Shown here: one piece after another, positions 1-7,711 of the stretch | Layout of the letters: every line of letters begins with the position of its first letter | Position numbering within the stretch: position 1 is the first letter of the stretch | Source: Euperipatoides rowelli | Taxonomy: Eukaryota; Onychophora; Udeonychophora; Euonychophora; Peripatopsidae | Direction: 5' to 3' (one strand) | DNA: 13,529 nucleotides | Assembly: GCA_003024985.2 (NCBI GenBank) | Contig: PXIH01S0048965.1 | The notes under the pieces: generated by a model | The model's input: the letters and a program-made list of their open reading frames with translations, nothing else | Told to the model about the DNA's origin: nothing | Database searches by the model: none | Translations under genes and position numbers: made by a program

Positions 1-129
1 TGTATTCTCCAACACCTCCCTAAGAAGGCCAAAAAGAGAAAAAATGTCCTAGTTATTTTGCATACACCCTCTACAGCAGGCCCCAGCCTATATATTAAAG
101 TTTTTTTTTGTGAAATTAAACAAAAAAAA
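1..129. other. Left flank, no feature
   Basis: AT-rich DNA with A-runs. I see no gene, repeat unit or RNA here. The mirror image of this stretch is not clearly found beyond the right end of the neighbouring palindrome, so I place the palindrome boundary at about 130. Confidence 0.5.
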
Positions 130-1096
130 CCAGGCTCAGCATCCAACTATGTTGTCACAAAAAAAATTGCTTTAGAACATACTCTTATTATCCTTAACAA
201 ATAAAAAGTAACAAGAACATGACCTCAAGTATAGAAAAAGCATGCGGCCCAACACTTACATTCACAAAAAGATGCAAAAAGAAGAAAAAACAATTACAAT
301 ACTTCTATGCTTTGCTGCTCATCAGGCCCCAGAATGAAGTACCCAGATATTTTGCTAATCCAAAAGAAAAATAGAGTGCTACTAAAAGACAACAGGATCA
401 TCTTGAACATTCAGAGCACTATCAGGTAAATGCTAAAAACTGAAATTGAAAAAATTGAAAACATAAAGAACATTTTACAATAATGTGCAACTATAGAAAA
501 CATTGCACTAACATAATATTTCAAAATAAAGCAAGATAAACAGTCTGTAAAATTTAAGAAAAATATTTAAGAAATTTAAATTTATATATGTACATTTTGA
601 GAATAAATAATCAAAATATCTACATGAAAATTAGTATATAGCATCGGTGTTAAGGAACAATGCAAAATTATAAAGAAAATCTAATTTAATACAAATAAAA
701 AAATACCTGTGTTTCTGAAATATTAAAAGAAATGTTGGAATATTAATTAGGTAATGAAATGAAATAGAAACCAAAATCTCTCCTCTTGTATAATTTAACT
801 GTTTTATTCTACAATCTATATATCATTCCAAAATAAACCACCTTAGAAAAAAAATCACCTAGTCTTTTCAACTTTAGTTCCTTAAGTTAAATATTTAGGT
901 AAGACCATAACAGTGTGGTTTATTAAAATAATATTGTTGATATACCTTAATGCCATGAACTCAGAATACATGTTTTCAATATATGATTTTTTAAAGTAAA
1001 AAATAAAAAGATTAGCTAGAATATTAATCTATATGCAATCCCCATTGGAATACCAATTTTTTGCCTTTTAAAAATTAAAAAAAAAAATTAAATGCA
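130..1096 (+). repeat. Left arm of palindrome
   Basis: A-rich arm (runs of 7-9 A, for example around 158-168 and 1078-1087). It pairs with the right arm along its whole length with small indels. No open frame of note. The outermost clear match begins at CCAGGCTCAGCATCC (130-144), which pairs with GGATGCTTAATCTGG (2059-2073). Confidence 0.9.
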
Positions 1097-1102
1097 GTTA
1101 AT

Positions 1103-2073
1103 TGCATTAAACTTTTTTTAAAAGGAAATATTGGTATTTCAATAAGGATTGTGTATGGATCAATTCTAGCTAATTGTTCTTTATTTACTTTTAAAATTCA
1201 TATGTTCAAAACATGTATCCTGAGTTCAAAGCCTTCAGGTATAAAGACAATATTTTTTTAATAAACCACAGTGCTATGATCTTTGACCTAGATATTTATC
1301 TTATTGGACTAAACTTGAAAAGAGTAGGTGATTTATTTTCTAAGAAGATTTATTTGGATTTAGATGTATACTTGAATAATAAAACAATTGAAGTACATGA
1401 TAAAGAGGAGGAATTTTTCTTTCTATTTTATTTCTTTACCTAATTTATATCCAACATTTCTTTTAATATTTCTAAAAATGTATTCTTAGCACAGATAGAC
1501 ATATATTTTTTAATTTGTAGTAAATTACAAGATTTTCTTTATAATCCTACATTATTACATAACACAATGCTATATAATAATTTTTTTGATGATTTTTTGT
1601 TTCATATTTATTTGTAAAACTTGCATTTATATAAACTTAAATTTCTTAAATATTTTTCTTAAAGTTTACCTAGATTCTTTCTCTTGCTTTACTTTGCATT
1701 GTAATGTTAGTGCAATATGTTTTCTATAGTTGTACATTGTAATTGTAAATTATGTTCTTTATTTTTTCAGTTTCTCTTTTTAATATTTATCTGATATTGC
1801 CCTGGAGTTCAAGATGTTCCTGTTGTTATTTAGGTTCTCTCTATTTTTCTTTTGGATTAGCAAAATATTAGGATGGGTGAGGTGTGAAGAATTGAAGTAT
1901 TGTAATTATTTTTTTCTTTTTTCATATTTTGTAATTTTAAGTGTTGGGCTCCACACACTTTCTATACTTCAGGTCATGTTCTTGTTATTTTATATTTGTT
2001 AAGGATAATGAAGATTATGTTCTAAGCCGATTAATTAATTTTTTGGATGAACATAGTCGGATGCTTAATCTGG
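1103..2073 (-). repeat. Right arm of palindrome
   Basis: T-rich arm, the diverged reverse complement of the left arm. It contains two open stretches of 76 and 62 codons (1213-1443 and 1814-2002) that look like chance. Their composition is that of AT-rich noncoding DNA and the mirrored arm does not keep the frame, so I do not call them genes. Confidence 0.9.
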
Positions 2074-2424
2074 TTGTTTTTGTTATTTTTGTAAAATCTT
2101 AAAATTATAATAACTTCTTATATATAACTCTTTTGAAAAATATTTTATAAAAACTTTAAAATTTAGTAAAAATGGAAAAGAAAGGGAGGTTTTCATTGCT
2201 TTTCTGATGGGGTCTTTTTTTGAGGTGGGGTGGGCATTTGTTTCACTTTATATATTTTTTATTTATATTATTATTATATAATGTTTTTTTTTTGTTTTTT
2301 TTCTTTGAATGTGAATAAAATAATAGCAGCTACAGGCTGGATGAATCTATTCTGTGATTTTGTGTTTATAATATTTTAAGATATTATTTATTATGTTTAT
2401 GATAGTGTCACCTTATTGTTATTT

Positions 2425-2461
2425 ATCAACACCCTTGTGTTGATCTGTTTGAGCCAAACAG
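2425..2461. repeat. Two adjacent perfect hairpins
   Basis: ATCAACAC (2425-2432), loop CCTT, GTGTTGAT (2437-2444) forms an 8-bp stem. Directly against it, CTGTTTG (2445-2451), loop AGC, CAAACAG (2455-2461) forms a 7-bp stem. GTGTTG (2437-2442) could alternatively pair with CAACAC (2467-2472), enclosing the second hairpin. Function is unknown. It is not a bacterial-type terminator, as no T-tract follows. Confidence 0.75.
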
Positions 2462-2566
2462 CAATACAACACACCTACCAAAGACAATCCAGCAGACATT
2501 AACCAACTTATTAAATCAAAGACAGATCAAATCACTTCCATGAAAGTTGGGTTACTTGCACAATAA
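2453..2566 (+). other. Short open stretch of unknown meaning (37 codons)
   Basis: A stop-free stretch follows an in-frame TGA and ends at TAA (2564-2566). It has no starting ATG; the only Met is at codon 30. Its residues include a polar, helix-like run (PADINQLIKSKTDQITSM) less biased by AT-richness than the neighbouring frames. It could be an exon or transposon remnant, but a chance frame is just as possible. No family is recognised. Confidence 0.2.
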
Positions 2567-2849
2567 AGACCATAAAGATAAAAGAAGAAAGAGAAAACAC
2601 AAAACCTATCAAGGGAAAATTTTAATGCTAGACTTCATGTTTTTCTGCACTAATGAGTCATAATAAGTCATATTATACTGCAATACGTCCACGTTGCAAA
2701 AAAAATTGTAACAAATATTCTGTACAGGTTTATTTTGGAAACAGTAGAAGGTGCAGATGTTCATATGTGGCAAAAAAAGTCAGATTGAGTAGGTTTACAT
2801 TCAGGTATTTATTAAACAAACAAATAGAGATACATATCAAAACTTAGAT

Positions 2850-2963
2850 AATACCTTTGCACAAATAGGATATGGCTATTATTTATAATTTGCAGATTAC
2901 TGTACAGTAATGGATGAAAAAAATATGCAAGTTATAAAACAATGTATAAAATATTGAAAACAC
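2850..2963 (-). other. Probable 3' untranslated region of the LINE
   Basis: AT-rich sequence downstream of the last coding match on the minus strand. It contains a perfect 16-bp palindrome at 2896-2911. In the LINE families concerned, the 3' end is recognised by the RT for target-primed reverse transcription and often forms a hairpin, but I see no simple tail repeat that would fix the exact end. Confidence 0.4.
2896..2911. repeat. Perfect 16-bp palindrome
   Basis: ATTACTGTACAGTAAT is its own reverse complement. It lies about 50 bases past the inferred LINE stop codon (2964-2966, minus strand), where LINE 3' hairpins are expected. A functional role is inference only. Confidence 0.7.
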
Positions 2964-3550
2964 TCATCTAAGATTACTTAATAATCTAGAAATAGAAGGA
3001 ATAGGAGAGGAATTGTATCTTTTGTTACAAGAAAAGAATGATAAAATTTACTTGAATTTCTAGTATAAATACCATTTAGATCAAATCTAGAAATGGGGTT
3101 ATAATGTTTGAATTCACTAAAAAATTTTCTTCCCAATTTAACAGAAAGATACTCTCGGTGTTCAGATGATGGTTGAAGATTTAACACAATAAGTGCATCA
3201 TAATAATTGTGATATGTATTACCTAGAATTATTTTACATATTCTTTTTCATAGAGCTTCAATAGTCATGTTTGCGATATGGTTAAAGCTGAATGCCATAC
3301 AACACAATGCATGACCTTATATAAGTTATATAAACGTATCTTAATATAGAGGTATCAGAGCCCACTCTTTTTAATCTAAATAAAAAAAATTGTTTTATGA
3401 AATTTAATGCATAGATTATGAACATGGTTGTTCCACTTTAAATTTGATTGAATCTCAATGCCCAATATATTCACAGGATCAACACAGTAATTTTAAGATT
3501 CATAGTAATATTAATTTTTGAAAAATTGTGGATTAAAACACGGGTTTTTG
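2964..3550 (-). pseudogene. LINE reverse transcriptase, C-terminal part (broken)
   Basis: The thumb and tail region of the RT, read on the minus strand. Visible family blocks in order are: NPSKTRVLIHNFSK (about 3515-3550); NILGIEIQSNLKWNNHVHNL (3412-3471), matching the LG(I/V)xID..LxWxxH block; RLKRVGSDTSILRYVYITYI (about 3318-3377), matching the LKR.G.....L...Y.......L block; KRICKIILGNTYHNYYDALI, matching the (A)CRIILG..Y..Y..AL block common in CR1/L2-type LINEs; and NLQPSSEHREYLSVKLGRKF (about 3125-3180). The blocks sit in different frames separated by stops, for example TAA at 3282-3284. The final residues shift frame once more and end at TGA 2964-2966. Confidence 0.9.
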
Positions 3551-4037
3551 AAGGATTAAAACTTATGCCACAATTGTGCTAAGAGCAGATTGAGTAATTT
3601 TTTCCAACTCATCACCAGAGCCTATACCCACTATAGACATGTCGTTGATAATAATTCAAAAGCAAAGAGCTGGTCGAGATAATAAAAATGATACTACTCA
3701 ACACAGAACCCTGTAGAACCCCATTAGTATAAGTGTAGATAAAATTTTCCTTGGACTTGGGTAATCTAATAATCTTTGATCTCATTCTTAGAAACGAAGA
3801 TATCCATCAAATCAAACTAGAACAAATATTCATATTAATTAATGATTTAATGAAAGAGTTGTGATTGACATAGTTGAATGCTTTATTAAAATCCAAAATG
3901 ATAGTTGTGATCTTAAACTTGGTATTTTCTAGAGCTTTTAATACAGAGTCAACATACTGGACCAAGTACTGATCAGTTGATCTGTTATTTAGACCACCAA
4001 ATTGTTGTGGGTCAATGTGATTGTGTACCTCAGGCAA
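3551..4037 (-). pseudogene. LINE reverse transcriptase, palm core with catalytic block deleted
   Basis: RT copies the element's RNA at the nicked target. The motif with the first catalytic Asp is present as TTIILDFNKAFNYVNH (Asp codon 3891-3893). After an in-frame TGA (3807-3809) the same frame continues through WISSFLRMRS to the GVPQGS-type block, here TNGVLQGSVL (3699-3728). A frameshift follows between about 3650 and 3690, then INDM (3638-3649). The catalytic YADD block expected next is absent: only about seven residues separate INDM from the downstream SGDELEKITQSALST block. A second gap removes the residues between that block and the NPSKT block. Loss of YADD alone makes this copy inactive. 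Confidence 0.92.
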
Positions 4038-4828
4038 AAAAAGTGAAAAAAAATATATCTTTCACATAATTTAGATAACATTGAAGTTACAGATAATGTC
4101 CTAACATGACCTGGATGCAAAGGAATATAAGTGATTATTTCAGTTTTCCAAATATCAGGACAAATACATAAATTTAGTGATAGATTAATTATCCTGGCGA
4201 TGGGTTCACATAGTTCAACAGCAAATTCACAAAAAATTAATAAAGGTAGGTTATCAGCTGATGACCATTTACTAGCATTTAACCCTCTAAATTGATTTAA
4301 TACCCACATGTTATCAACTTCGGGTATGGGGAGACAAGGTAAGTAGGAGGGCAAATCAGCCAACTGAAGATTTGGCATCGAATTGGTGACTAATTTAAAA
4401 AATGAACCAATAATTTTTGCAGATTCATCCGCATTTAAACCAGGAAAGCAAATAGATTCTTGAATGGAAGTTTTCCCAGTAAATTTTTTGATCATTTTAT
4501 GAAAGTTTAGTGATCCCACTTTGACATTGTTCATTATATTATAATATTCTGATTTTTTTGCATGCATAATTTTTATTTTAATCTTCTTGGATATGTCAAT
4601 TAACTGCTGATGATCATCACCATTACAAAAAAGGGTGTTTTTTGTACATATAAGCTTATGAATGTCATCATTGTACCAAATGTGATCATTTAAATTTCGA
4701 GATTTTTTAATTAAAGAGAAACATTCATGATACAAACTAGACACTAAATCAATGAAAGCTTTGTTGGTAAATAAAAAAAAAAACGAAGGCCAATCAAAAG
4801 TAGCAATACGGTATCCAAATTTGTCCAT
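3989..4828 (-). pseudogene. LINE linker and reverse transcriptase N-terminal region
   Basis: The longest open stretch of the LINE (279 codons). The first half is the endonuclease-RT linker, with the features usual there (a WYNDDIHKLI block resembling the PW(I/V)T.EI..L pattern, then a Lys-rich helix and FHKMIKKFTGK). The second half is the RT fingers: SSADNLPLLI (KS.G.D.LP type, Lys of the usual KS replaced), CEPIARIINLSLNLCICPDI, then WKTEIITYIPLHPG and TSMLSKLCER. The expected LRPIS core is degraded to RTLSVTS. The frame overlaps the next RT fragment (3807-4037) by a frameshift near 4000-4037. Confidence 0.9.
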
Positions 4829-4879
4829 ATTGGATTTCCTTTTGAGTCTGCATTAGTATGTTTCCTTTTCCCCTTCATA

Positions 4880-5505
4880 ATAAAAATAATTTCAAGGATT
4901 TAACACAATAGTATTGTGGTCAGAATTAGAAATGGGCACTTTAACTATACAGTCAAATTTTAAAAAGCCATTAAAAAACACTTATCTAAAAATGCTGGAC
5001 ATTCTAATGGGTTGTTTTATCAGTTGTTTAAACCACTAATGTTTCTTATCAAATTATCTTTTAGATCATTGAAATCACCCATAGCCAGTATATTTGACTG
5101 TATATTGATTGCAAAAAGACAATCAATTTCTTGAATAATATATTCAGCAGTAATGTCACCAAAGGTATTACAAGGGGGTGAATATAAAACAATGATACCC
5201 AACCAAGGAATCTCTCTTCATAAATAGTTATTTCTTATCATGATGGTGATAGCACCAATTTTAGGGTAGGAAACAGATAAAATGGAGATATCATTTTTAA
5301 TAAAATTGGATACACCTCCACCTGTAAATTTGTCACTCCTCAGTCTAGGTTGATGGAACGATTTAAAACCACTTATGTAAAACGCATTGATGTCCACACT
5401 TTTGATTCATATTTCAGTCAAGAGAATGATAGAAGAATTATTCTCACTAATGATAGAAGCCTGTATTTTGTCAAACTTGGTATATACAGAATGACATTGG
5501 ACATT
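4880..5505 (-). pseudogene. LINE apurinic-type (EEP) endonuclease domain, broken
   Basis: This domain nicks target DNA to prime reverse transcription. In one frame from 5505 to 5020 I see NVQCHSVYTKFDKIQ (the N.(Q/R)S...K.D.(L/I) start), LLTEI followed by TGA at 5407-5409 where the family has ETW, PRLRSDKFTGGGVSNFIKND (the R....GGGV.. block), a second TGA at 5218-5220, GIIVLYSPPCN (the Y.PP block) and ILAMGDFNDL (the catalytic GDFN block). After a frameshift, PISNSDHNTIVL carries the terminal SDH motif (Asp codon 4919-4921). All hallmark blocks are in normal order and spacing; the two TGA codons and one frameshift inactivate it. Confidence 0.92.
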
Positions 5506-5969
5506 AAAAAGTTAGGCAATATATATTTAACTTCTTTTCTAACTATATTTACAAGATTATGTTTATTGGAAGATCACATATTTTTTTCTTTGCCAGCAAT
5601 GTTGCAAAGTTGAAGATACAGTACAATAATGTTTATAGAGTTAGATTTAAATCTTTTGTTATGATTGACACCAGCACTAGTGTCCCTTTATTTACAGTCA
5701 TTACGATAGATATTTAGTTACATGAGTAAGATTATAACAGTAGTATCCAGTGATTGAGTTCTTCTGATATATTTAAACTTAAGAATATCAACAGATGAAT
5801 ATTTTCTAGGCCTTTTATAGAGAATATTATTCATCGAACGAATAAATGAAGTATCAAGTGATATAAAAAAAAACAGATGAAAAACTTTCAAATTAATAAA
5901 AAGCAAAGCGGTTTGATTAAAACAGTCATCAATTATAAAAGAAAATATCAAAAGGAGAAAAAACAGCAA
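5506..5969 (-). pseudogene. LINE ORF2 N-terminal segment upstream of the endonuclease
   Basis: Remnant of the short region that precedes the endonuclease in CR1/jockey-type ORF2. Visible pieces are PRKYSSVDILKFKYIRRTQS (resembling the Y...(E/D)LL.LR start), then after stops a Gly/Arg/Lys-rich patch read as RDTSAGVNHNKRFKSNS, and CNIAGKEKNM. Part is open as an 83-codon stretch (5718-5969) whose first half is very hydrophobic (a Phe/Leu run) and probably reflects AT-rich sequence rather than a real membrane segment. Assignment rests on position plus weak resemblance. Confidence 0.6.
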
Positions 5970-6091
5970 CTTATTTTATAAAAATATAGTAGAATAGTAA
6001 AAATGACCAGCAGCCATAAGCGCTAAATTCGGATTCAAGGATGTTCGCATGGCTTTATTTTGTTATCATGAGAAGGTGCTGATGGTTAGAC
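5970..6091 (-). other. Possible 5' leader of the LINE
   Basis: Sequence upstream of the LINE coding remnant, of slightly more balanced composition (6004-6092) than its surroundings. It stops at the inverted repeat starting at 6092, so it could be the LINE's 5' untranslated region or older flanking DNA. No promoter motif is clear. Confidence 0.35.
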
Positions 6092-6116
6092 TCCGTTAGC
6101 TGCCCACCACTATTTT
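6092..6116 (+). repeat. Left terminal inverted repeat (25 bp)
   Basis: Starts TCCGTTAGCTGCCCACCACT and ends in ATTTT. It matches 7712-7736 in reverse complement without mismatch. It is markedly richer in GC than its surroundings. Just beyond, the left side runs into a T-tract that has no counterpart on the right. Confidence 0.9.
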
Positions 6117-6523
6117 TTTTTTCAGTTTTTCTTTTATTTCTTAGTTTATTAATGTTGTTAAGTATTTTTTAAACATATTATATATTTAGAACAACAAAAC
6201 ATATTAAATATTTAAATAATTTGAGTAAATAATTTGCATTTATTTGTTATTTAATTTATTGAAGGACTATGTTTTCATTATTGATTTTACTGTCATAATG
6301 GCTTAAACTTAAGTTTACTTCAAATTTATGTGAAGTTTATGAACTGATGAAATTTAAAATTTAAAACTGGTATTATTTTTATTTTTCAAAATGCTAATAT
6401 TTTATTTAAAAGTAAACAGTGTACTTTGAGAAATAGGATGATGTTTTGTGTTACAGAATGCCGTGAAAGATGGATTTTTATTTTATTTTATTAAAATTGA
6501 ATATATATTTGTAATTCACTGAG

Positions 6524-6662
6524 AAGTGTATTTCTTATTCGATTATCATAGGGTTGAAGATTTAGTGTATTTTACAGTAGGAGTTAGGGTTTAGGGTAGT
6601 GGCAAAGATTGGATATCTAAAAAAAATGCACTGATATATTCAATAACAAACGTCAAGTTTTA
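6524..6662 (+). repeat. Direct repeat block, copy 1 (TTAGGG-like core)
   Basis: Runs from AAGTGTATTTCTTATTCG to CGTCAAGTTTTATA and includes GAGTTAGGGTTTAGGGTAGTGG. It shares with copy 2 the ordered blocks ATCATAGGGTTG, ATTTAGTGTATTTTACA, GTTAGGGTT, GTAGTGG.AAAGATTGGAT and ACGTCAA.TTT.A, with small indels. Confidence 0.9.
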
Positions 6663-6667
6663 TACAG

Positions 6668-6820
6668 AAGTTTATTGCTTATTTGATATCATAGGGTTGG
6701 ATATTTAGTGTATTTTACATGTAGTAGGGGTTAGGGTTCAGCGTAGTGGTAAAGATTGGATTTCTAAAAAAAAAATACAAAAAAATACACTCATATTGAA
6801 TATAAAACGTCAAATTTTAA
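6668..6820 (+). repeat. Direct repeat block, copy 2 (TTAGGG-like core)
   Basis: Second tandem copy, immediately following copy 1 and about 14 bp longer because of an extra A-rich insertion around 6768-6786. The TTAGGG-like core is GGGGTTAGGGTTCAGCG (6727-6743). Confidence 0.9.
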
Positions 6821-7197
6821 TTACAATGGGGACTATATTTTAAAATATTGTCGACAGATCGTACAAATGCTACTATTTCGGTTTTATTGTGTGATTTAAT
6901 TTTAGTTTTTATTTATTATGAAAAAGTATTAAATTAATCTTATTACAGTTTCTTAATTTTAAAAAATTTAAAATGATAAATATTTTCTAGAAGAAGTTGT
7001 ATAAATATATATGTAAAACTATAATTTATACGGTTAATTTCTATTTCTATGCATTTTTTTAATATTAAGGTCATATTATTAATTATTCTTTTCATTGATA
7101 AATTCGTAGTTGATATGATAGTCTCTACATTGTTTTCCGGGAAAAATCGATCTTCTCGTAATTTTTTCAGAAGATTGAAATTTCCCCCTATCTCTCA

Positions 7198-7241
7198 CGA
7201 GCACCTAGAAACGGGCGTAACAAAGTCCCATTTACCGTATT
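7198..7241 (+). repeat. Internal inverted repeat, left member
   Basis: The segment starting CGAGCACCTAGAAACGGGCG and ending CCCATTTACCGTATT matches the reverse complement of 7536-7579 (GAGCACCTAAAAGCAGGC... CCCATTTTACCGCATT) with about 20% mismatch. The two members bracket copy 3 of the TTAGGG-like block. Confidence 0.8.
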
Positions 7242-7369
7242 AATAGCAGTATTATCTTAAAATTTATTTTTATTATTTATTTCCAAGTTTCAGACTTTCA
7301 ATACTATTGTATGGGGTCTTCCAGGTCCTACTAAAAAACAGAATACAAAAAACAGCAACAGAATACAAA

Positions 7370-7443
7370 GTCCTAACCTTACCCTGAACCCTAACTCTTA
7401 CTACGTATTTAACACATCAGGCTTGAACCCTAGGATAATCTAG
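7370..7443 (-). repeat. Inverted partial copy of the repeat block (copy 3)
   Basis: On the minus strand this reads AGATTATCCTAGGGTTCAAG..., then TAAATACGTAGTAAGAGTTA, then GGGTTCAGGGTAAGG. It follows the same order as the first half of copies 1 and 2 but is more diverged. A small 13-bp direct repeat (AACAGAATACAAA at about 7337 and 7357) lies beside it. Confidence 0.75.
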
Positions 7444-7535
7444 AGGTGAAATTATCCAATTTTGATCATTTCGATAATTTGAAACTACTTCCGGCCAATT
7501 GGCATACATGACAAACAGATGCGCAGATGTCAAAA

Positions 7536-7579
7536 AATGCGGTAAAATGGGAATTTGTTATGCCTGCTTTTAGGTGCTC
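7536..7579 (-). repeat. Internal inverted repeat, right member
   Basis: Partner of 7198-7241. Together they could fold the intervening 0.3 kb into a stem-loop. Confidence 0.8.
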
Positions 7580-7601
7580 CTGTATCTCACTGCATATTTG
7601 T

Positions 7602-7709
7602 GGAGGGATATTAGATCTGGTTAACAAATTACACTAGATCGTGTGCTAAAAGGCGTTTTGCCTTTTAGTATGTGATATGTAGTTTGTTCACCAGATTAAA
7701 TATTCTTCC
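7602..7709. repeat. 108-bp imperfect palindrome near the right TIR
   Basis: The core is a perfect 9-bp stem, CTAAAAGGC (7646-7654) and GCCTTTTAG (7660-7668), with a 5-base loop. The arms continue outward with conserved blocks: GGTTAACAAATTACA against the reverse complement GGTGAACAAACTACA, and ATATTAGATCTGG against AATATTTAATCTGG. Subterminal hairpins of this kind occur in several DNA transposon groups. Its role here is inference. Confidence 0.85.
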
Positions 7710-7711
7710 GC

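Larger units (their letters stand above)
130..2073. repeat. Large imperfect palindrome (inverted repeat, about 0.97-kb arms)
   Basis: The two halves are reverse complements around an axis near 1099/1100, with AATGCA (1091-1096) facing TGCATT (1103-1108) across a 6-base centre. Matching blocks occur at mirrored positions all along the arms: 130-151 with 2052-2073, about 345-365 with about 1845-1865 (TTTTGGATTAGCAAAATAT in the right arm), about 547-575 with about 1636-1666, about 730-745 with about 1455-1470, and 955-985 with about 1215-1245. The arms are clearly diverged, with many substitutions and small indels, so the structure is not a recent duplication or a read artefact. No protein-coding content is recognised in either arm. 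It could be an old inverted duplication, a foldback-type transposon, or a locus whose transcript folds into long double-stranded RNA. Confidence 0.93.
2074..2849. other. AT-rich intergenic stretch without a recognised gene
   Basis: This region holds long T-runs (for example 2283-2302), a short G/T-rich patch (about 2208-2235), paired hairpins at 2425-2461, and a 37-codon open stretch at 2453-2566. A 64-codon open frame at 2653-2847, rich in Lys, Arg and Cys, matches nothing I recognise and I treat it as chance. The right part (about 2700-2849) may belong to the 3' tail of the minus-strand LINE, whose exact end I cannot fix. Confidence 0.5.
2850..6091 (-). mobile_element. Decayed LINE (non-LTR retrotransposon), CR1/L2/jockey-like
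   Basis: Reading the minus strand from about 6091 to 2850, the order is 5' leader, N-terminal segment, apurinic-type endonuclease, linker, reverse transcriptase and a C-terminal RT tail, followed by a short AT-rich 3' region. This is the order of ORF2 in CR1/L2/jockey-type LINEs. The frame is broken several times by TGA codons, frameshifts and deletions, and the RT catalytic YADD block is missing, so the copy is dead. No ORF1 (RNA-binding protein) is recognised. Neither outer boundary is fixed: the left end lacks a clear tail or target duplication, and the right end abuts the inverted repeat at 6092. Clade assignment is by motif appearance only. Confidence 0.88.

Noticed and set aside
1213-1443. 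76-codon open frame on the plus strand
   Set aside because: It lies in the right arm of the palindrome, the mirrored arm does not keep the frame, and the residues (Phe/Leu/Ile/Lys/Asn-rich) fit AT-rich noncoding DNA.
1814-2002. 62-codon hydrophobic open frame
   Set aside because: A T-rich arm of the palindrome yields Phe/Leu runs by composition alone; no start context or family match.
2653-2847. 64-codon Cys/Arg/Lys-rich open frame
   Set aside because: No metal-binding spacing or family pattern that I recognise; short enough to be chance.
5350-5613. 87-codon plus-strand open frame
   Set aside because: It is antisense to the LINE endonuclease, whose motifs on the minus strand are unmistakable.
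6578-6600. Interstitial telomere tract (TTAGGG repeats)
   Set aside because: Only one to two imperfect units at each site, embedded in a longer duplicated block; not a telomere-derived array.
6524-6820. CRISPR-like array
   Set aside because: Just two long tandem copies without regular spacers, in eukaryotic transposon DNA.
7049-7243. 64-codon open frame as a transposase fragment of the TIR element
   Set aside because: No DDE/D pattern, helix-turn-helix or other transposase trait; very short and AT-driven.
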